Shown: positions 1 to 8,073 of the stretch, in pieces
Position numbering within the stretch: position 1 is the stretch's first letter
Layout of the letters: every line of letters starts with the position of its first letter
NCBI GenBank assembly: GCA_946482655.1
Contig: CAMLSA010000039.1
Coordinates: 1 to 26,977 of the forward strand
Origin: an uncultured Sphingomonas sp.
GTDB taxonomy: Bacteria > Pseudomonadota > Alphaproteobacteria > Sphingomonadales > Sphingomonadaceae
DNA length: 26,977 bases
Direction of reading: 5' to 3'
Made by a program: the position numbers and the translations under genes
Notes under the pieces: model-generated
The model's database searches: none
Told to the model about the DNA's origin: nothing
Seen by the model: only the letters and a program-made list of their open reading frames with translations

Positions 1-163
1 GCTGCTCGCCATAGGTGCGGCCGTAACCCGGCCAGTCGTCGCCGTCATTGCCGTCTACAAGGCTGACCTCAGGGCCGGATCGGGGAGACGCCACGGTCAG
101 TTCGACATAGCCCGGCACACCCAGCACACCGACCAGCACGAGGAGCGCGTTCCAACGTTTCAT
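1..163 (-). CDS. PQQ-dependent alcohol dehydrogenase, N-terminal fragment
   Basis: Only the first 54 codons are in the window; the gene continues beyond base 1. The product starts MKRWNALLVLVGVLGVPGY, a hydrophobic export signal, followed by NDGDDWPGYGRTYGEQ. That second stretch is typical of the first propeller blade of quinoprotein methanol/ethanol dehydrogenases. Such enzymes act in the periplasm, using PQQ and calcium or a lanthanide to oxidise primary alcohols and passing electrons to a cytochrome c. The start chosen is ATG at 163, with GAGG five bases upstream; an in-frame ATG at 175 would add four residues. It is the last visible gene of the minus-strand catabolic group. The subfamily and substrate cannot be judged from this fragment, and the metal-binding and catalytic residues lie outside. 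Confidence 0.8.
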   Translation of the reverse strand, partial: MKRWNALLVLVGVLGVPGYVELTVASPRSGPEVSLVDGNDGDDWPGYGRTYGEQ

Positions 164-325
164 CCACGACCTCATATGCGACGACCGCGTCTTCACCTTG
201 GCGGACAAGGCGATAGGCCGGATCAGGGGAATGGCCGCCCTGCTGGGCCGCCGTCACGACGATTCCCGGGCATGCGCTCCATTCGTCGGCGGCAACATGC
301 CGGCCTTCCCGCGCGCGCGAAGCGG

Positions 326-622
326 TCAGAGAGGGGCATCATCCGCAAAAACCAGCGTCTCCTGGATCACGACCTTCCGGAGCATGGCGCGGACCTGGTC
401 CATGCCCGGATATTGGCCCAGCCTAGCGCGAGCCGCGTAGAAGGCGTCGACACTTTCAATCTGCCAGATGTGGATGAGGTTGTTGAGCCTGCCAGAAAAC
501 GGCGTCATCGCATGAAGAAGCTTAATCCCTTGCGACTCCATCGCCTTTGTGATTGTGGGTCTGTGCGGCAGGAACTCGGCAAGCCCACCATAAGCTAGCT
601 CCAGTGTAGCAATAAGATACAT
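326..622 (-). CDS. NIPSNAP-like small protein
   Basis: A 98-residue protein with the size and pattern of a single NIPSNAP/dimeric alpha-beta-barrel domain. An N-terminal strand (YLIATLELAYGGLAEFL) is followed by a helix, a central strand with NLIHIWQIESVDAFYAAR, and a helix-strand end. Family members are usually cytosolic dimers of unsettled biochemical function, and they often occur in bacterial catabolic clusters. The ATG at 622 is preceded by GGAGAGG, which supports the start. The gene lies between a VOC gene upstream and the quinoprotein dehydrogenase downstream, all on one strand. An AT-rich stretch of about 130 bases before it could hold its own promoter. A stress-responsive A/B barrel (Dabb) protein is the main alternative. 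Confidence 0.7.
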   Translation of the reverse strand: MYLIATLELAYGGLAEFLPHRPTITKAMESQGIKLLHAMTPFSGRLNNLIHIWQIESVDAFYAARARLGQYPGMDQVRAMLRKVVIQETLVFADDAPL

Positions 623-801
623 AGCCTCTCCACCTTGCTGAAGGTCGACATTTTAGTGATTATAGCCACAACTATTAATGTAATATCATGAATATTCGTC
701 AACCCAAGTAAAATTCGATTTATCGATAATTCATTCTTGCTTATGTCGTTGTCGTGTATAAAGAACGGCAGGGCGGCATCGCGTCCGCCGGACTCTCTCC
801 G
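623..801 (-). promoter_or_regulatory. AT-rich intergenic segment, possible promoter region
   Basis: About 180 bases separate the VOC gene (ending at 802) from the NIPSNAP-like gene. Bases 645-745 are strikingly AT-rich for this genome, with runs such as TATTAATGTAATATCATGAATA on the plus strand. This composition suits a promoter for the NIPSNAP-like gene or recently acquired DNA. I cannot fix -35 and -10 boxes with confidence. Confidence 0.3.
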
Positions 802-1335
802 TCAGGATCTGACCCTGAGGGGATGCGCCCCATCCCAGTCCACCGCCGCACGCCGCAACTGCCCAAAGCTCTCGAACTGCGCTGCCGTAGGTTGAAACAG
901 CTCGACGAATCCGAAGGGTCCTCCCGTCTTGATGTAAAATGCTCCTCCCTCATCGGCGAAGAATTCCTGCGCTATCTCATAGCCGGACTCTAGTGCAACA
1001 CGGCGCGCATGTCCGACATCCTTCACGAATAATCCGATATGGTGCATGTCTTGTCGAGAGGACTTCTGCCATTCTGAATAGATGGATGGAACATCATTGT
1101 CCTGTCGTACGAATTCTATTTGCATGTCCTCCCAATATCCAATGGTGACAGAAAACTGGATGTCGACGTCTTCACCAAAATACTGACATCCCTTGATGAA
1201 CTTGTTGACATTGTGTCTTTGAAAAAAGGGGCCTGCTCCCATTTTTCTTGTCCAGAAATCAACAGATTTCTCAACATCGTCGGTAACGAATGCCAACTGC
1301 TTGATAGGCCCGAGCGCGGCAATTTCAGCCTTCAT
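802..1335 (-). CDS. VOC-fold (glyoxalase/epimerase-like) protein, low GC
   Basis: A 177-residue protein of the vicinal oxygen chelate superfamily, closest in layout to the Glyoxalase_4/methylmalonyl-CoA epimerase-like group. Two beta-alpha-beta-beta-beta modules are visible: PIKQLAFVTDDVEKSVDFW near residue 10 and MHHIGLFVKDVGHARRVAL near 95, with a closing GFVELFQP strand. The second His and the final Glu expected of the metal site are present. The first His of the usual IxHV motif is Gln (KQLAF), so the site may be altered. The ATG at 1335 has GGAGAG seven bases upstream. Base composition is much lower in GC than neighbouring genes, which suggests separate acquisition. The reaction is unknown; an epimerase, isomerase or ring-cleavage role in the adjacent catabolic group is inference. 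Confidence 0.8.
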   Translation of the reverse strand: MKAEIAALGPIKQLAFVTDDVEKSVDFWTRKMGAGPFFQRHNVNKFIKGCQYFGEDVDIQFSVTIGYWEDMQIEFVRQDNDVPSIYSEWQKSSRQDMHHIGLFVKDVGHARRVALESGYEIAQEFFADEGGAFYIKTGGPFGFVELFQPTAAQFESFGQLRRAAVDWDGAHPLRVRS

Positions 1336-1448
1336 CGCATATCTCTCCTCGAAGGTTTATTTCCTGCAGACGTTATATCCTGAAGCCGACCGCGGCAAAT
1401 TCGGGGCTCGCCGCACCGTCGGCCGCAGAAGACCCGCCTTGTGGCCCC

Positions 1449-1955
1449 TCAACGGACCCGCTGATCGAGTTGAACCACGTTTCCGTCCGGATCCTTGAGC
1501 AGCGCAGCCCGGATCTGGCGACCAGCCTCCTCGCCATAGTCCTGGCTGTCGGCCTCCACGGGATCCATGACCACCGTATGGCCGCTGCTCCGAGCGCGAG
1601 CGATGATGGCATCCACATCGTCGACCCAGAAGCCGAAATGGTGGACACCGATGTCGAAGAGGGGCTTTGCTCCCCCGCGCGGGCGATCCGAATTCAGCGT
1701 TTGGTCAAGGACGATGAAAGGGCTGTCGTCCTCGCCGGCCCAGCGCAAGTAGCAGCCCCGTCGTTCCGTCTTGAATTCCGGCAGAGAAAACACCTCTATC
1801 TTGTCGACCGCAAGTTGAAGACCGATGACTTGGCAGTAAAAGGTCAGCGAGGCTTCCATGTCACTTACGCCGATCGCCAAGTGCGAAATGTTGCGCGGCA
1901 CGGCAGGCGAACCTTCCGACCCAAACTGACGCAGAGACTGTTCTTGCGTTGTCAT
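1449..1955 (-). CDS. VOC-fold (glyoxalase/dioxygenase-like) protein
   Basis: A 168-residue VOC superfamily protein. The first module begins ISHLAIGVSDMEASLTFY, whose His occupies the usual first metal-ligand position. The second begins VHHFGFWVDDVDAIIARA, and the end reads KDPDGNVVQLDQ, where the usual iEl glutamate is replaced by Gln. Such a change can mean altered metal binding or a non-catalytic role, so dioxygenase activity should not be assumed. The ATG at 1955 follows a strong GGAAGGAGAGG site. Its GC content is ordinary for the window, unlike the VOC gene 113 bases downstream on the same strand, so the two are not a simple recent tandem duplication. The substrate is unknown; context suggests a step in the pathway served by the neighbouring CoA ligase. 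Confidence 0.8.
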   Translation of the reverse strand: MTTQEQSLRQFGSEGSPAVPRNISHLAIGVSDMEASLTFYCQVIGLQLAVDKIEVFSLPEFKTERRGCYLRWAGEDDSPFIVLDQTLNSDRPRGGAKPLFDIGVHHFGFWVDDVDAIIARARSSGHTVVMDPVEADSQDYGEEAGRQIRAALLKDPDGNVVQLDQRVR

Positions 1956-2368
1956 GCCTCTCCTTCCTCATCTGTCACGCCGTTGAGGTCATAACGCGCC
2001 GCGCGGTGGCGGTTGTTGTGCTCGCCTGCACTATGTGTGAATGGCTGCCCCTTGGCAAATTGGAGCCATTCTCGCTGGACCGCACCATCGGTCGCCGAGA
2101 CCGGCGGCGAAACGGGGACGATCATCTTCTATGCGCCGGGCGTCCGCTTCCCTGCGACCCCGTTGCCATAGTCGCGGTGGGCTGATCGCACTGAATCCCG
2201 CTGGGTCGTGGAGGAAACGGCGATTTAGGCCGCCGGTCAGCGCCTCGGCGCCCCCCTGCTCGGCATCCATTCTCCCGCAACTCTCGTTTAGGTGATCCAA
2301 GCTTCGGCGCAGCCCGGCCCGTTCCGCTCGGGCTGCCGGGCCGGCAGCCTCTATCGAATGGACGCCGC
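1956..2368. other. Intergenic stretch, no recognised gene
   Basis: This 413-base GC-rich stretch lies between the acyl-CoA ligase and the VOC gene. Both strands hold open frames up to about 80 codons, but none shows a family motif, a convincing ribosome site or consistent codon use. A degraded gene remnant is possible. The stretch also contains inverted repeats near 2311-2349, listed separately. Confidence 0.5.
2331..2349 (-). terminator. Hairpin after the acyl-CoA ligase gene
   Basis: GGCTGCC-GGGCC-GGCAGCC forms a seven-base-pair perfect stem starting 20 bases past the ligase stop codon. A second inverted repeat, AGCCCG with CGGGCT (2311-2334), overlaps it. No T-run follows on the minus strand, so this may be an attenuator or an mRNA 3'-end stabiliser and not a true intrinsic terminator. 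Confidence 0.35.
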
Positions 2369-4000
2369 TCACCGCCGGGCTACTTTGACGCCCGCGCGCT
2401 CGCGATCCCACAGGGACAGCGGGTCTTTCTCGGCATTGCTGCGGAGAACGTGCTTGATGATCTTCTGGGTCATGGTCCGGGGCATCTCCGCGCGAAACTC
2501 CACGAAGCGTGGCACCATGTAATAGGGCATGTTCGCGCAGCAATGCTGGATCACATCGAGCTCCGTGATCTGGAATCCCGCTTTCAACACGATCGCGACC
2601 CCGACATCTTCATCGCCGTTCCCGTCCGAGACCGCGTAGACGGCGACGTCCGCAATCGCCTCAAGCCGGGCGATTGCCTGCTCCACTTCATAGGCCGAGA
2701 TATTCTCGCCGCGGCGACGAATGGCGTCCTTCTTGCGGTCCGCGAAGTAGAAGTAGCCGTCCTCGTCGATCCAGCCGCGATCGCCGGTGTGGAACCACAG
2801 ATTCCTCCGCGCGGCGAGGGTCGCATCGGGCATCTTGTAATAACCCTGCGCCGAAGCGAACGGCAGCCCCTCGTTCCGCACGACGATTTCGCCAACGGTC
2901 CCCACGGGAACGTCGATATCCTCGTCGTCCACTATCCGGGCCTGGACGTCCTCCAGCGGCAGACCGACGCTCTGCCGCTTCTCCACGGGGCCGTCGATTC
3001 TCTGCGAGAAGCACATCCCATAGTCGCTGAGTCCATAGCCCTGAACCAGCCGGATGCCGAAACGCTCCTCAAACTCCGCCATGAAGTTCGGCACGGGCGC
3101 CGCTATCGCCATGCGCAGCCGGTGATCTCGGTCGGCCGGGCTTGCCGGTTGATTGAAGAGGAAACCGCTCACGCTCAACAGCATGGCGCAAGTCGCGTTC
3201 GCCTCGCGAACCTCCTGCCAAAAAGAACTCACCGAGAGACGGCCCGTCAGGGCGATTCCGCCATCGACCATCAACATCGTCAACACGGCGCCTCCATAGG
3301 CACCGACGTGAAACAGCGGCATGCAGACATGGTAGATGTCGTCCGAACAATATCCCAGTGGCCCCACCTGCCCAAGACCGAAGCTCAGATTGTGTACCTG
3401 GGTAAAGACATTTCCTTTTGAAGGCCCGGTCGTGCCGGATGTGTACATGATGGCACATGGATCGCTGTAGGCGATCTCGACGTCCGGCACTTCCGCGGAG
3501 CCGCCGTATAGCTGCGAGAAGGTCTCGATCCGGGCTTCATGATCATTCGGCAGCGAACGCTCGCTGCCGAATGGCGACGCGACGAAAACATTCCGGATCG
3601 CCGCACGTTCGGGAAGCGCGAGGAAGAACTCCAGCAACCGCGCATCCACGACCAGCGCCGTGCTGTCGGACTGATCGAGATAATAGTGCAGGAAGGCACC
3701 GCGCGCGGCGACGTTGATCGGCACCACGAGCGCCCCGATCTTTCCCAAGGCGAAGTAGGTCAAGATCTGCTCGGGCGAGTTTTCCATGAGCATGGCCACA
3801 TGCGTGCCCTTGCCGATGCCGTGGGCGAGAAGGCCGTTGGCTATGCGGTTGGAAAGCTGATGGATTTCGCGATAGCTGAACTTACGTCCATCCAGCAGAC
3901 TGTGCAGAAAAAGCTTGTCGCCGTTCCGGCGAGCCTTGTCCGCCAGGATGTGCCCGAAGGTGAATTGCTCATAGCTATACCCGAGAAGTTCTTTTCGCAC
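2369..4000 (-). CDS. AMP-forming acyl-CoA synthetase, CaiC-like
   Basis: A 543-residue class I adenylate-forming enzyme that would activate a carboxylic acid to its CoA thioester via an acyl-AMP, in the cytosol. The ATP-binding loop YTSGTTGPSKG is at residues 186-196. The A5-type motif reads GYGLSDYGM, with Asp where most members have Glu. The A7/A8 region includes WFHTGDRGWIDEDGYFYF and DAIRRRGENIS, and the catalytic Lys lies in TMTQKIIK near the C-terminus. The pattern best fits crotonobetaine/carnitine-CoA ligase-like enzymes, but that label covers many substrates. The start is GTG at 4000 with only weak ribosome-site character upstream; no better in-frame start was seen. It heads the minus-strand catabolic group and faces away from the TonB receptor. 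Confidence 0.9.
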   Translation of the reverse strand: MRKELLGYSYEQFTFGHILADKARRNGDKLFLHSLLDGRKFSYREIHQLSNRIANGLLAHGIGKGTHVAMLMENSPEQILTYFALGKIGALVVPINVAARGAFLHYYLDQSDSTALVVDARLLEFFLALPERAAIRNVFVASPFGSERSLPNDHEARIETFSQLYGGSAEVPDVEIAYSDPCAIMYTSGTTGPSKGNVFTQVHNLSFGLGQVGPLGYCSDDIYHVCMPLFHVGAYGGAVLTMLMVDGGIALTGRLSVSSFWQEVREANATCAMLLSVSGFLFNQPASPADRDHRLRMAIAAPVPNFMAEFEERFGIRLVQGYGLSDYGMCFSQRIDGPVEKRQSVGLPLEDVQARIVDDEDIDVPVGTVGEIVVRNEGLPFASAQGYYKMPDATLAARRNLWFHTGDRGWIDEDGYFYFADRKKDAIRRRGENISAYEVEQAIARLEAIADVAVYAVSDGNGDEDVGVAIVLKAGFQITELDVIQHCCANMPYYMVPRFVEFRAEMPRTMTQKIIKHVLRSNAEKDPLSLWDRERAGVKVARR

Positions 4001-4685
4001 GTCGGTCTATCCAATCCTTGATGAATCCAGCGGCCTGAGACGCTGCGGTTGAGAGTGCGTCATCGGAAGGCCGCCCAGAAGAGATCCAGCCGATGAATAT
4101 GAATTGCCATTCAATTTTATCAGCGCGCCCGTGCTCGTTCAACCACGGCATTTTGGAAGGCTGAAACTGGCCGGAGGGCAGGATTTTCGGGTGACTTCCA
4201 CCAAGCCCCCCCCCTCCCCTTGCCGACTCGCCGGCCCAAGCGCGCCGACCCGGCCCAAGCGCGCCGACAAGGTGAACGATAAACCAAAGTTGGAGACGGA
4301 GACGTCGGCCACGGTGCCTCCGGAAGCTCATATCCCAAGGTCTCTACGGGCCTGGACCCCATTCTAAAAATGCACATATTATCATTACTCAACAACTGTT
4401 TATGACAAAATCCATGGCTCTCTCGGCAGGCATGGAGACTTTGCCCCAGCGCCGCTCGGAAAAATTATGATTGCGCATTCATGATACTCTGCTAGTTATG
4501 CAGAAATCTACCGAAACTTCGGCCGGGAGAGGGTTGGGGCGGTCATGGAAGACAGATCTAGTCAGAAAGAGGCGGCTTTGCCGCTTTGCTGAATTCCGGC
4601 GCGCTGCACGACCTCTGGTTCGTGCGATGCGGAATCGTGCGGCGAGACGGCTGCCAAGAAAATCTATCCTAAAGGGAAGAGGGTC
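4001..4685. other. Divergent intergenic region, ligase / TonB receptor
   Basis: This 685-base region separates the minus-strand ligase from the plus-strand receptor and should carry both promoters. It contains a C-run (4207-4214), a tandem 19-bp repeat (4231-4268) and an AT-richer section around 4360-4500. A 72-codon plus frame at 4471-4689 overlaps the receptor start and has an arginine-rich, non-protein-like composition, so I do not call it. Regulator sites cannot be assigned. Confidence 0.5.
4231..4268. repeat. Perfect tandem 19-bp repeat, two copies
   Basis: The unit CCGGCCCAAGCGCGCCGAC occurs at 4231-4249 and again, identically, at 4250-4268. It lies in the non-coding region between the divergent ligase and TonB receptor genes. 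It could be a paired protein-binding site or a slippage product. Confidence 0.9.
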
Positions 4686-7229
4686 ATGAACAAATTACGT
4701 CACCAACTGCGCTGCGAGCTAGCCCGCCTCTCCGCGGCAAGCGCTCTGATCCTTGCTGGTCTGGCGGCGCCAGCGGCTGCGCAACAGCCCGACGTCGCGG
4801 CGAGTGCCGTCGAAGAAATCATCGTGACCGCCCGCCGGCGGGATGAAACCCTGATCGCCGTGCCCGTCACGGTTTCCGCCGCCACCGAAGAGCAGCTACG
4901 CGCCCGCGGCGTCACCAACCTCGATGGATTGGCGCGGACCATTCCGCAGCTCATCATGACGGAATCCAGCAGCAGCGCCCAGGGCGGCGCCATCGCTCTC
5001 CGCGGGATCGGCGCCGGCGACGGTAACGCTTTTGGCGATCAGGCCGTGGCCTTCAATGTGGATGGCGTGCAGGTGGCCCGCTCCACTCCCCGTCGCCTCG
5101 CGAGCTTCGACGTCGGCGTAGTGCAGGTCCTCAAGGGTCCCCAGGCCCTCTACTTCGGCAAGAACAGCCCTGCCGGCATCATCATGATCCGTTCGAACGA
5201 TCCCGGCTCCAAGTTCGAGGCGGGACTCGAGGGAAGCTACGAATTCAAAGCTCGGGAATGGCGGACTACAGGCTTTGTTTCGACGCCGCTCACCGATTCC
5301 CTGGGCTTCCGGCTCGCAGCGGTGGCGTCGGGGATGCGCGGCTATGTTCGCAACGTCGCGAGCGCCGGTTCGGTGGCCGCGGGCACGAACGTCTATGAGC
5401 CGGCCGATCGGATTGGACCTGGAGACCGGGAATTCGGCCTTCGCGGGACGCTGAAGTTCGAAAATGGCGGTCCGCTCACGGCTCGTCTCAAGGTGACTTA
5501 CGGCCGACTTAAGACGGACGGCATCACATCGGCCGCCCAGCGGGTCGACTGTGGCCGCCCCGACGGCCTGCCGCAACTTGGCGGGCCGGACGACTGTCGC
5601 GCGAACGGTACCAATGTGCGTGCGGATCTCGGCCCCCGTTTCGGGGCTGGCGGTATCAACACGGTTACCGGCGCTCCCATTAGCGGCTTCCATTATTATC
5701 GGGACGGACGGCCCTATTTTCTGCAGAAGCAACTGCTGGCCGGGCTGGAGCTCAAGTATAAACTGAGCGACGTTCTGACCCTGGCGTCCACCAGCGGCTA
5801 CTATAAGGCCAACACCAACTATTCGGACAACTTCACCCTCACCGATACGGCGTTCCCGTTCAACCCCGCCGCCGGGGCGGCCGGCTTCGGCGGCTCGACC
5901 GCGGCTGCGTTCGATCTGGATATCGAGGAATATTCGGAGGAACTCCGGTTGACATCGGAGTTTGACGGCATCTTCAACTTCATGCTCGGCGGCTATTATC
6001 AGGACCAGCGCGTCAGCTTTGGCAATGCCGCTGCGGTCAACGCGCTTAATCCGATCGCGCTGTTCCCACCGCTCGTCTTCATCCAGAAGGGCAAGGCTTC
6101 ATCGGTATTCGGAAGCGTGTCGGTGAAGCCAATCGAGACGATCGAAATCTCGGGTGGCGCACGATATTCGCATGAACGCAAGAAGCTGGAGGCGTTCAGG
6201 CTCGTTACCGGGGCGATCGCGGGCGTCCCCTTCTTCCCGGGGACGGAAATCCCGCTGGCGGTACCGGTCAAGAAATTCAATAATGTTTCGCCGGAAGTGA
6301 CCATCAGCTGGCGCCCGACAAACCAGTTGACCGTATTCGGCGGCTGGAAGCGGGGCTTCATCTCGGGCGGCTTCAATTCGAGCGGCACAGGAACCGGCGT
6401 GGCGATCCTGCCCGATCGATCCTATGGTCAGGAGGTCGTCGAAGGCTTCGAAGCAGGTATCAAAACGGCGCTTCTCGACAATAGCCTGCGGCTTAACCTC
6501 TCGGCGTTCAACTACAAGGTCAAGGGTCTGCAGGTCTTTTCGACCAACGCGCAGACGGGGGCGCAGACCGCCAACAATGCCGCGGGAGCACGCAGCAAGG
6601 GCATCGAGTTCGACGCCACCTGGAAGACGCCGATCGAGGGGCTGACGCTCAATGGCGGCGCTTCCTATAACAAGGCCTATTATACCCAGTTCCTGACCTC
6701 GCCCTGCTATGGCGGCCAGACTTTCGCTCTGGGCTGCAATTTGGGCCCGAACGCGGTACTGGCGGGGGCGATCGCGAACGGGTTCAACCCCGCGTCGGGC
6801 GCTGCTTTTCCCGCTGGCGGTGCTTTCCTCAATCAGGATCTGAGCGGCGAACAGCTCGTGCGCGCGCCGAAATGGGGCATCGTCCTCGGCGGCGATTATT
6901 CGGTTGCCGTCGGCGAAAACAAGATCGGGGTATCGGTCAACGGCAACTACAGCAGCTCCTATTTCGCGGATCCGCTGAACAGCCCCGGCAGTCGCCAGGG
7001 CAGCTTTTGGCTGCTCGACGCTTCGCTGCGCTATGAACTGGCAAATGGTATCGAACTTGCCCTGATCGGCCGTAACCTGACCAACAAATATATATTCGGC
7101 CGGTCGACCGACATTCCGTTCAGCGGGTTTGGCACCGGGACCAACAACCCCGCCGCGTTCCGCTCCGATACTTCGGCGGTGGTCGGGCGGCCGCGTCAGA
7201 TCACCATCCGGGCAGCTTATCGGTTCTGA
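4686..7229 (+). CDS. TonB-dependent outer membrane receptor
   Basis: An 847-residue receptor, normal length for the family. An export signal ending near APAAAQQ is followed by the TonB-box-like segment EEIIVTARRR. The plug domain occupies roughly residues 55-165, with PVTVSAATEEQLRARGV, IALRGIG and VQVLKGPQALYFGKNSPAG. A beta-barrel follows, and the protein ends in the aromatic residue usual for outer membrane proteins (IRAAYRF). Such receptors import substrates through the outer membrane using TonB-ExbBD energy; in sphingomonads many carry carbon sources or aromatic/terpenoid compounds and not iron. ATG 4686 has GGAAGAGGG upstream. It faces away from the CoA ligase group, which makes it a candidate importer for that pathway's substrate. 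A strong terminator follows at once. Confidence 0.93.
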   Translation: MNKLRHQLRCELARLSAASALILAGLAAPAAAQQPDVAASAVEEIIVTARRRDETLIAVPVTVSAATEEQLRARGVTNLDGLARTIPQLIMTESSSSAQGGAIALRGIGAGDGNAFGDQAVAFNVDGVQVARSTPRRLASFDVGVVQVLKGPQALYFGKNSPAGIIMIRSNDPGSKFEAGLEGSYEFKAREWRTTGFVSTPLTDSLGFRLAAVASGMRGYVRNVASAGSVAAGTNVYEPADRIGPGDREFGLRGTLKFENGGPLTARLKVTYGRLKTDGITSAAQRVDCGRPDGLPQLGGPDDCRANGTNVRADLGPRFGAGGINTVTGAPISGFHYYRDGRPYFLQKQLLAGLELKYKLSDVLTLASTSGYYKANTNYSDNFTLTDTAFPFNPAAGAAGFGGSTAAAFDLDIEEYSEELRLTSEFDGIFNFMLGGYYQDQRVSFGNAAAVNALNPIALFPPLVFIQKGKASSVFGSVSVKPIETIEISGGARYSHERKKLEAFRLVTGAIAGVPFFPGTEIPLAVPVKKFNNVSPEVTISWRPTNQLTVFGGWKRGFISGGFNSSGTGTGVAILPDRSYGQEVVEGFEAGIKTALLDNSLRLNLSAFNYKVKGLQVFSTNAQTGAQTANNAAGARSKGIEFDATWKTPIEGLTLNGGASYNKAYYTQFLTSPCYGGQTFALGCNLGPNAVLAGAIANGFNPASGAAFPAGGAFLNQDLSGEQLVRAPKWGIVLGGDYSVAVGENKIGVSVNGNYSSSYFADPLNSPGSRQGSFWLLDASLRYELANGIELALIGRNLTNKYIFGRSTDIPFSGFGTGTNNPAAFRSDTSAVVGRPRQITIRAAYRF

Positions 7230-7262
7230 CTTCCCCCTCCTGGATCAGAACCCCAACTCTGG

Positions 7263-7291
7263 GCGCGGGATCGCATCCCGCGCTTTTTTTT
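7263..7291 (+). terminator. Intrinsic terminator of the TonB receptor gene
   Basis: The perfect eight-pair stem GCGCGGGA / TCCCGCGC with loop TCGCA is followed immediately by eight T residues. It begins 34 bases after the receptor stop codon. This is a textbook Rho-independent terminator and separates the receptor from the next plus-strand gene. Confidence 0.93.
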
Positions 7292-7415
7292 GGATATCGT
7301 TCCGAAACTCGCCAAGCCCTCGTGGCCGGGATCATGGTGCGATATCGAAGCGTTGTACTTGCGCCACCGGCCCGAACGAGTCTTTCTTGCCGATGACAAA
7401 CAAGAGGACCAACGC

Positions 7416-7979
7416 GTGAGAAAGAAACCGATCCTGAGCATGCCGCTGCTGCTGCTGCTGCTCGCCGCGGGCCAGCCCGGAGCCGGCAATCAGGCGGAGC
7501 CGATCGGAAACCAGACCGAGCCCGCCGGAAATGCGGCGACTCCGGCGGAGCCGGACGGGATCAAATCGGTGGGCCAGAGCGCCGGACGCATCGCCAGCCA
7601 GCCGGCCAGGGATGTCGGCGTAGCCAAGACCAGGATTCCGCCCGCGCTGGTCGAGGCGAGCAACGATCCCTACAGCGTCAGGGGTCTCAAGACTTGCAAG
7701 AACATCGCCGCGGCCTTCCATGCGATGACCGATGTGCTCGGGCCCGACTTCAAGGCAGGCGAGATCAAAAAGGAAAACCGCGCCGGCAAGCTCGCCGAAG
7801 CCGGTGGCCAGACCGTGGTGAACAGCCTCATTCCGTTTCGAGGGCTGGTGCGCGAGGTCACCGGGGCGGCCCCCGCTCAGCGCCGGCTCAACCGCGCGCT
7901 CGATGCCGGTTATGCGCGGCGTGGCTTCCTGCGCGGGCTCTACACTGCCCGCAAGTGCAAGTCGCCGGTGCTCTTCTAG
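7416..7979 (+). CDS. Exported protein of unknown function
   Basis: A 187-residue protein that I do not recognise. The start chosen is GTG at 7416, preceded by AGAGGA at seven bases and giving an immediate signal peptide (RKKPILSMPLLLLLLAAGQ); a longer frame from ATG 7290 would hide that signal. The mature part starts with a low-complexity stretch rich in Gly, Asn, Glu and Pro (about residues 25-60). It then has a compact, probably helical region with KTCKNIAAAFHAMTDVLGP and ARRGFLRGLYTARKCK near the end. Two Cys in the mature part could form a disulphide in the periplasm. No lipobox Cys is present. Six leucines in the signal are encoded mostly by CTG repeats. It stands alone between a terminator and a small plus-strand gene. 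Confidence 0.75.
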   Translation: MRKKPILSMPLLLLLLAAGQPGAGNQAEPIGNQTEPAGNAATPAEPDGIKSVGQSAGRIASQPARDVGVAKTRIPPALVEASNDPYSVRGLKTCKNIAAAFHAMTDVLGPDFKAGEIKKENRAGKLAEAGGQTVVNSLIPFRGLVREVTGAAPAQRRLNRALDAGYARRGFLRGLYTARKCKSPVLF

Positions 7980-8073
7980 AGTCTCCCATGCGCAGCCCGG
8001 GAAGGAATTAAGGGTGGCCCCTGCCCGCCAAGGCGCTATCCTCGCCGCCCAAGAGGTGAGGGAGAGGATCCAA

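Noticed and set aside
2450..3421. Plus-strand open frame of 323 codons
   Set aside because: It is antisense to the acyl-CoA ligase, whose ATP-binding and catalytic motifs are intact.
4471..4689. Small plus-strand frame before the TonB receptor
   Set aside because: Arg-rich translation, no ribosome site recognised and no motif. It overlaps the receptor start and is more likely leader sequence.
4896..5732. Minus-strand open frame of 278 codons
   Set aside because: It lies inside the TonB receptor gene on the opposite strand and shows no family motif.
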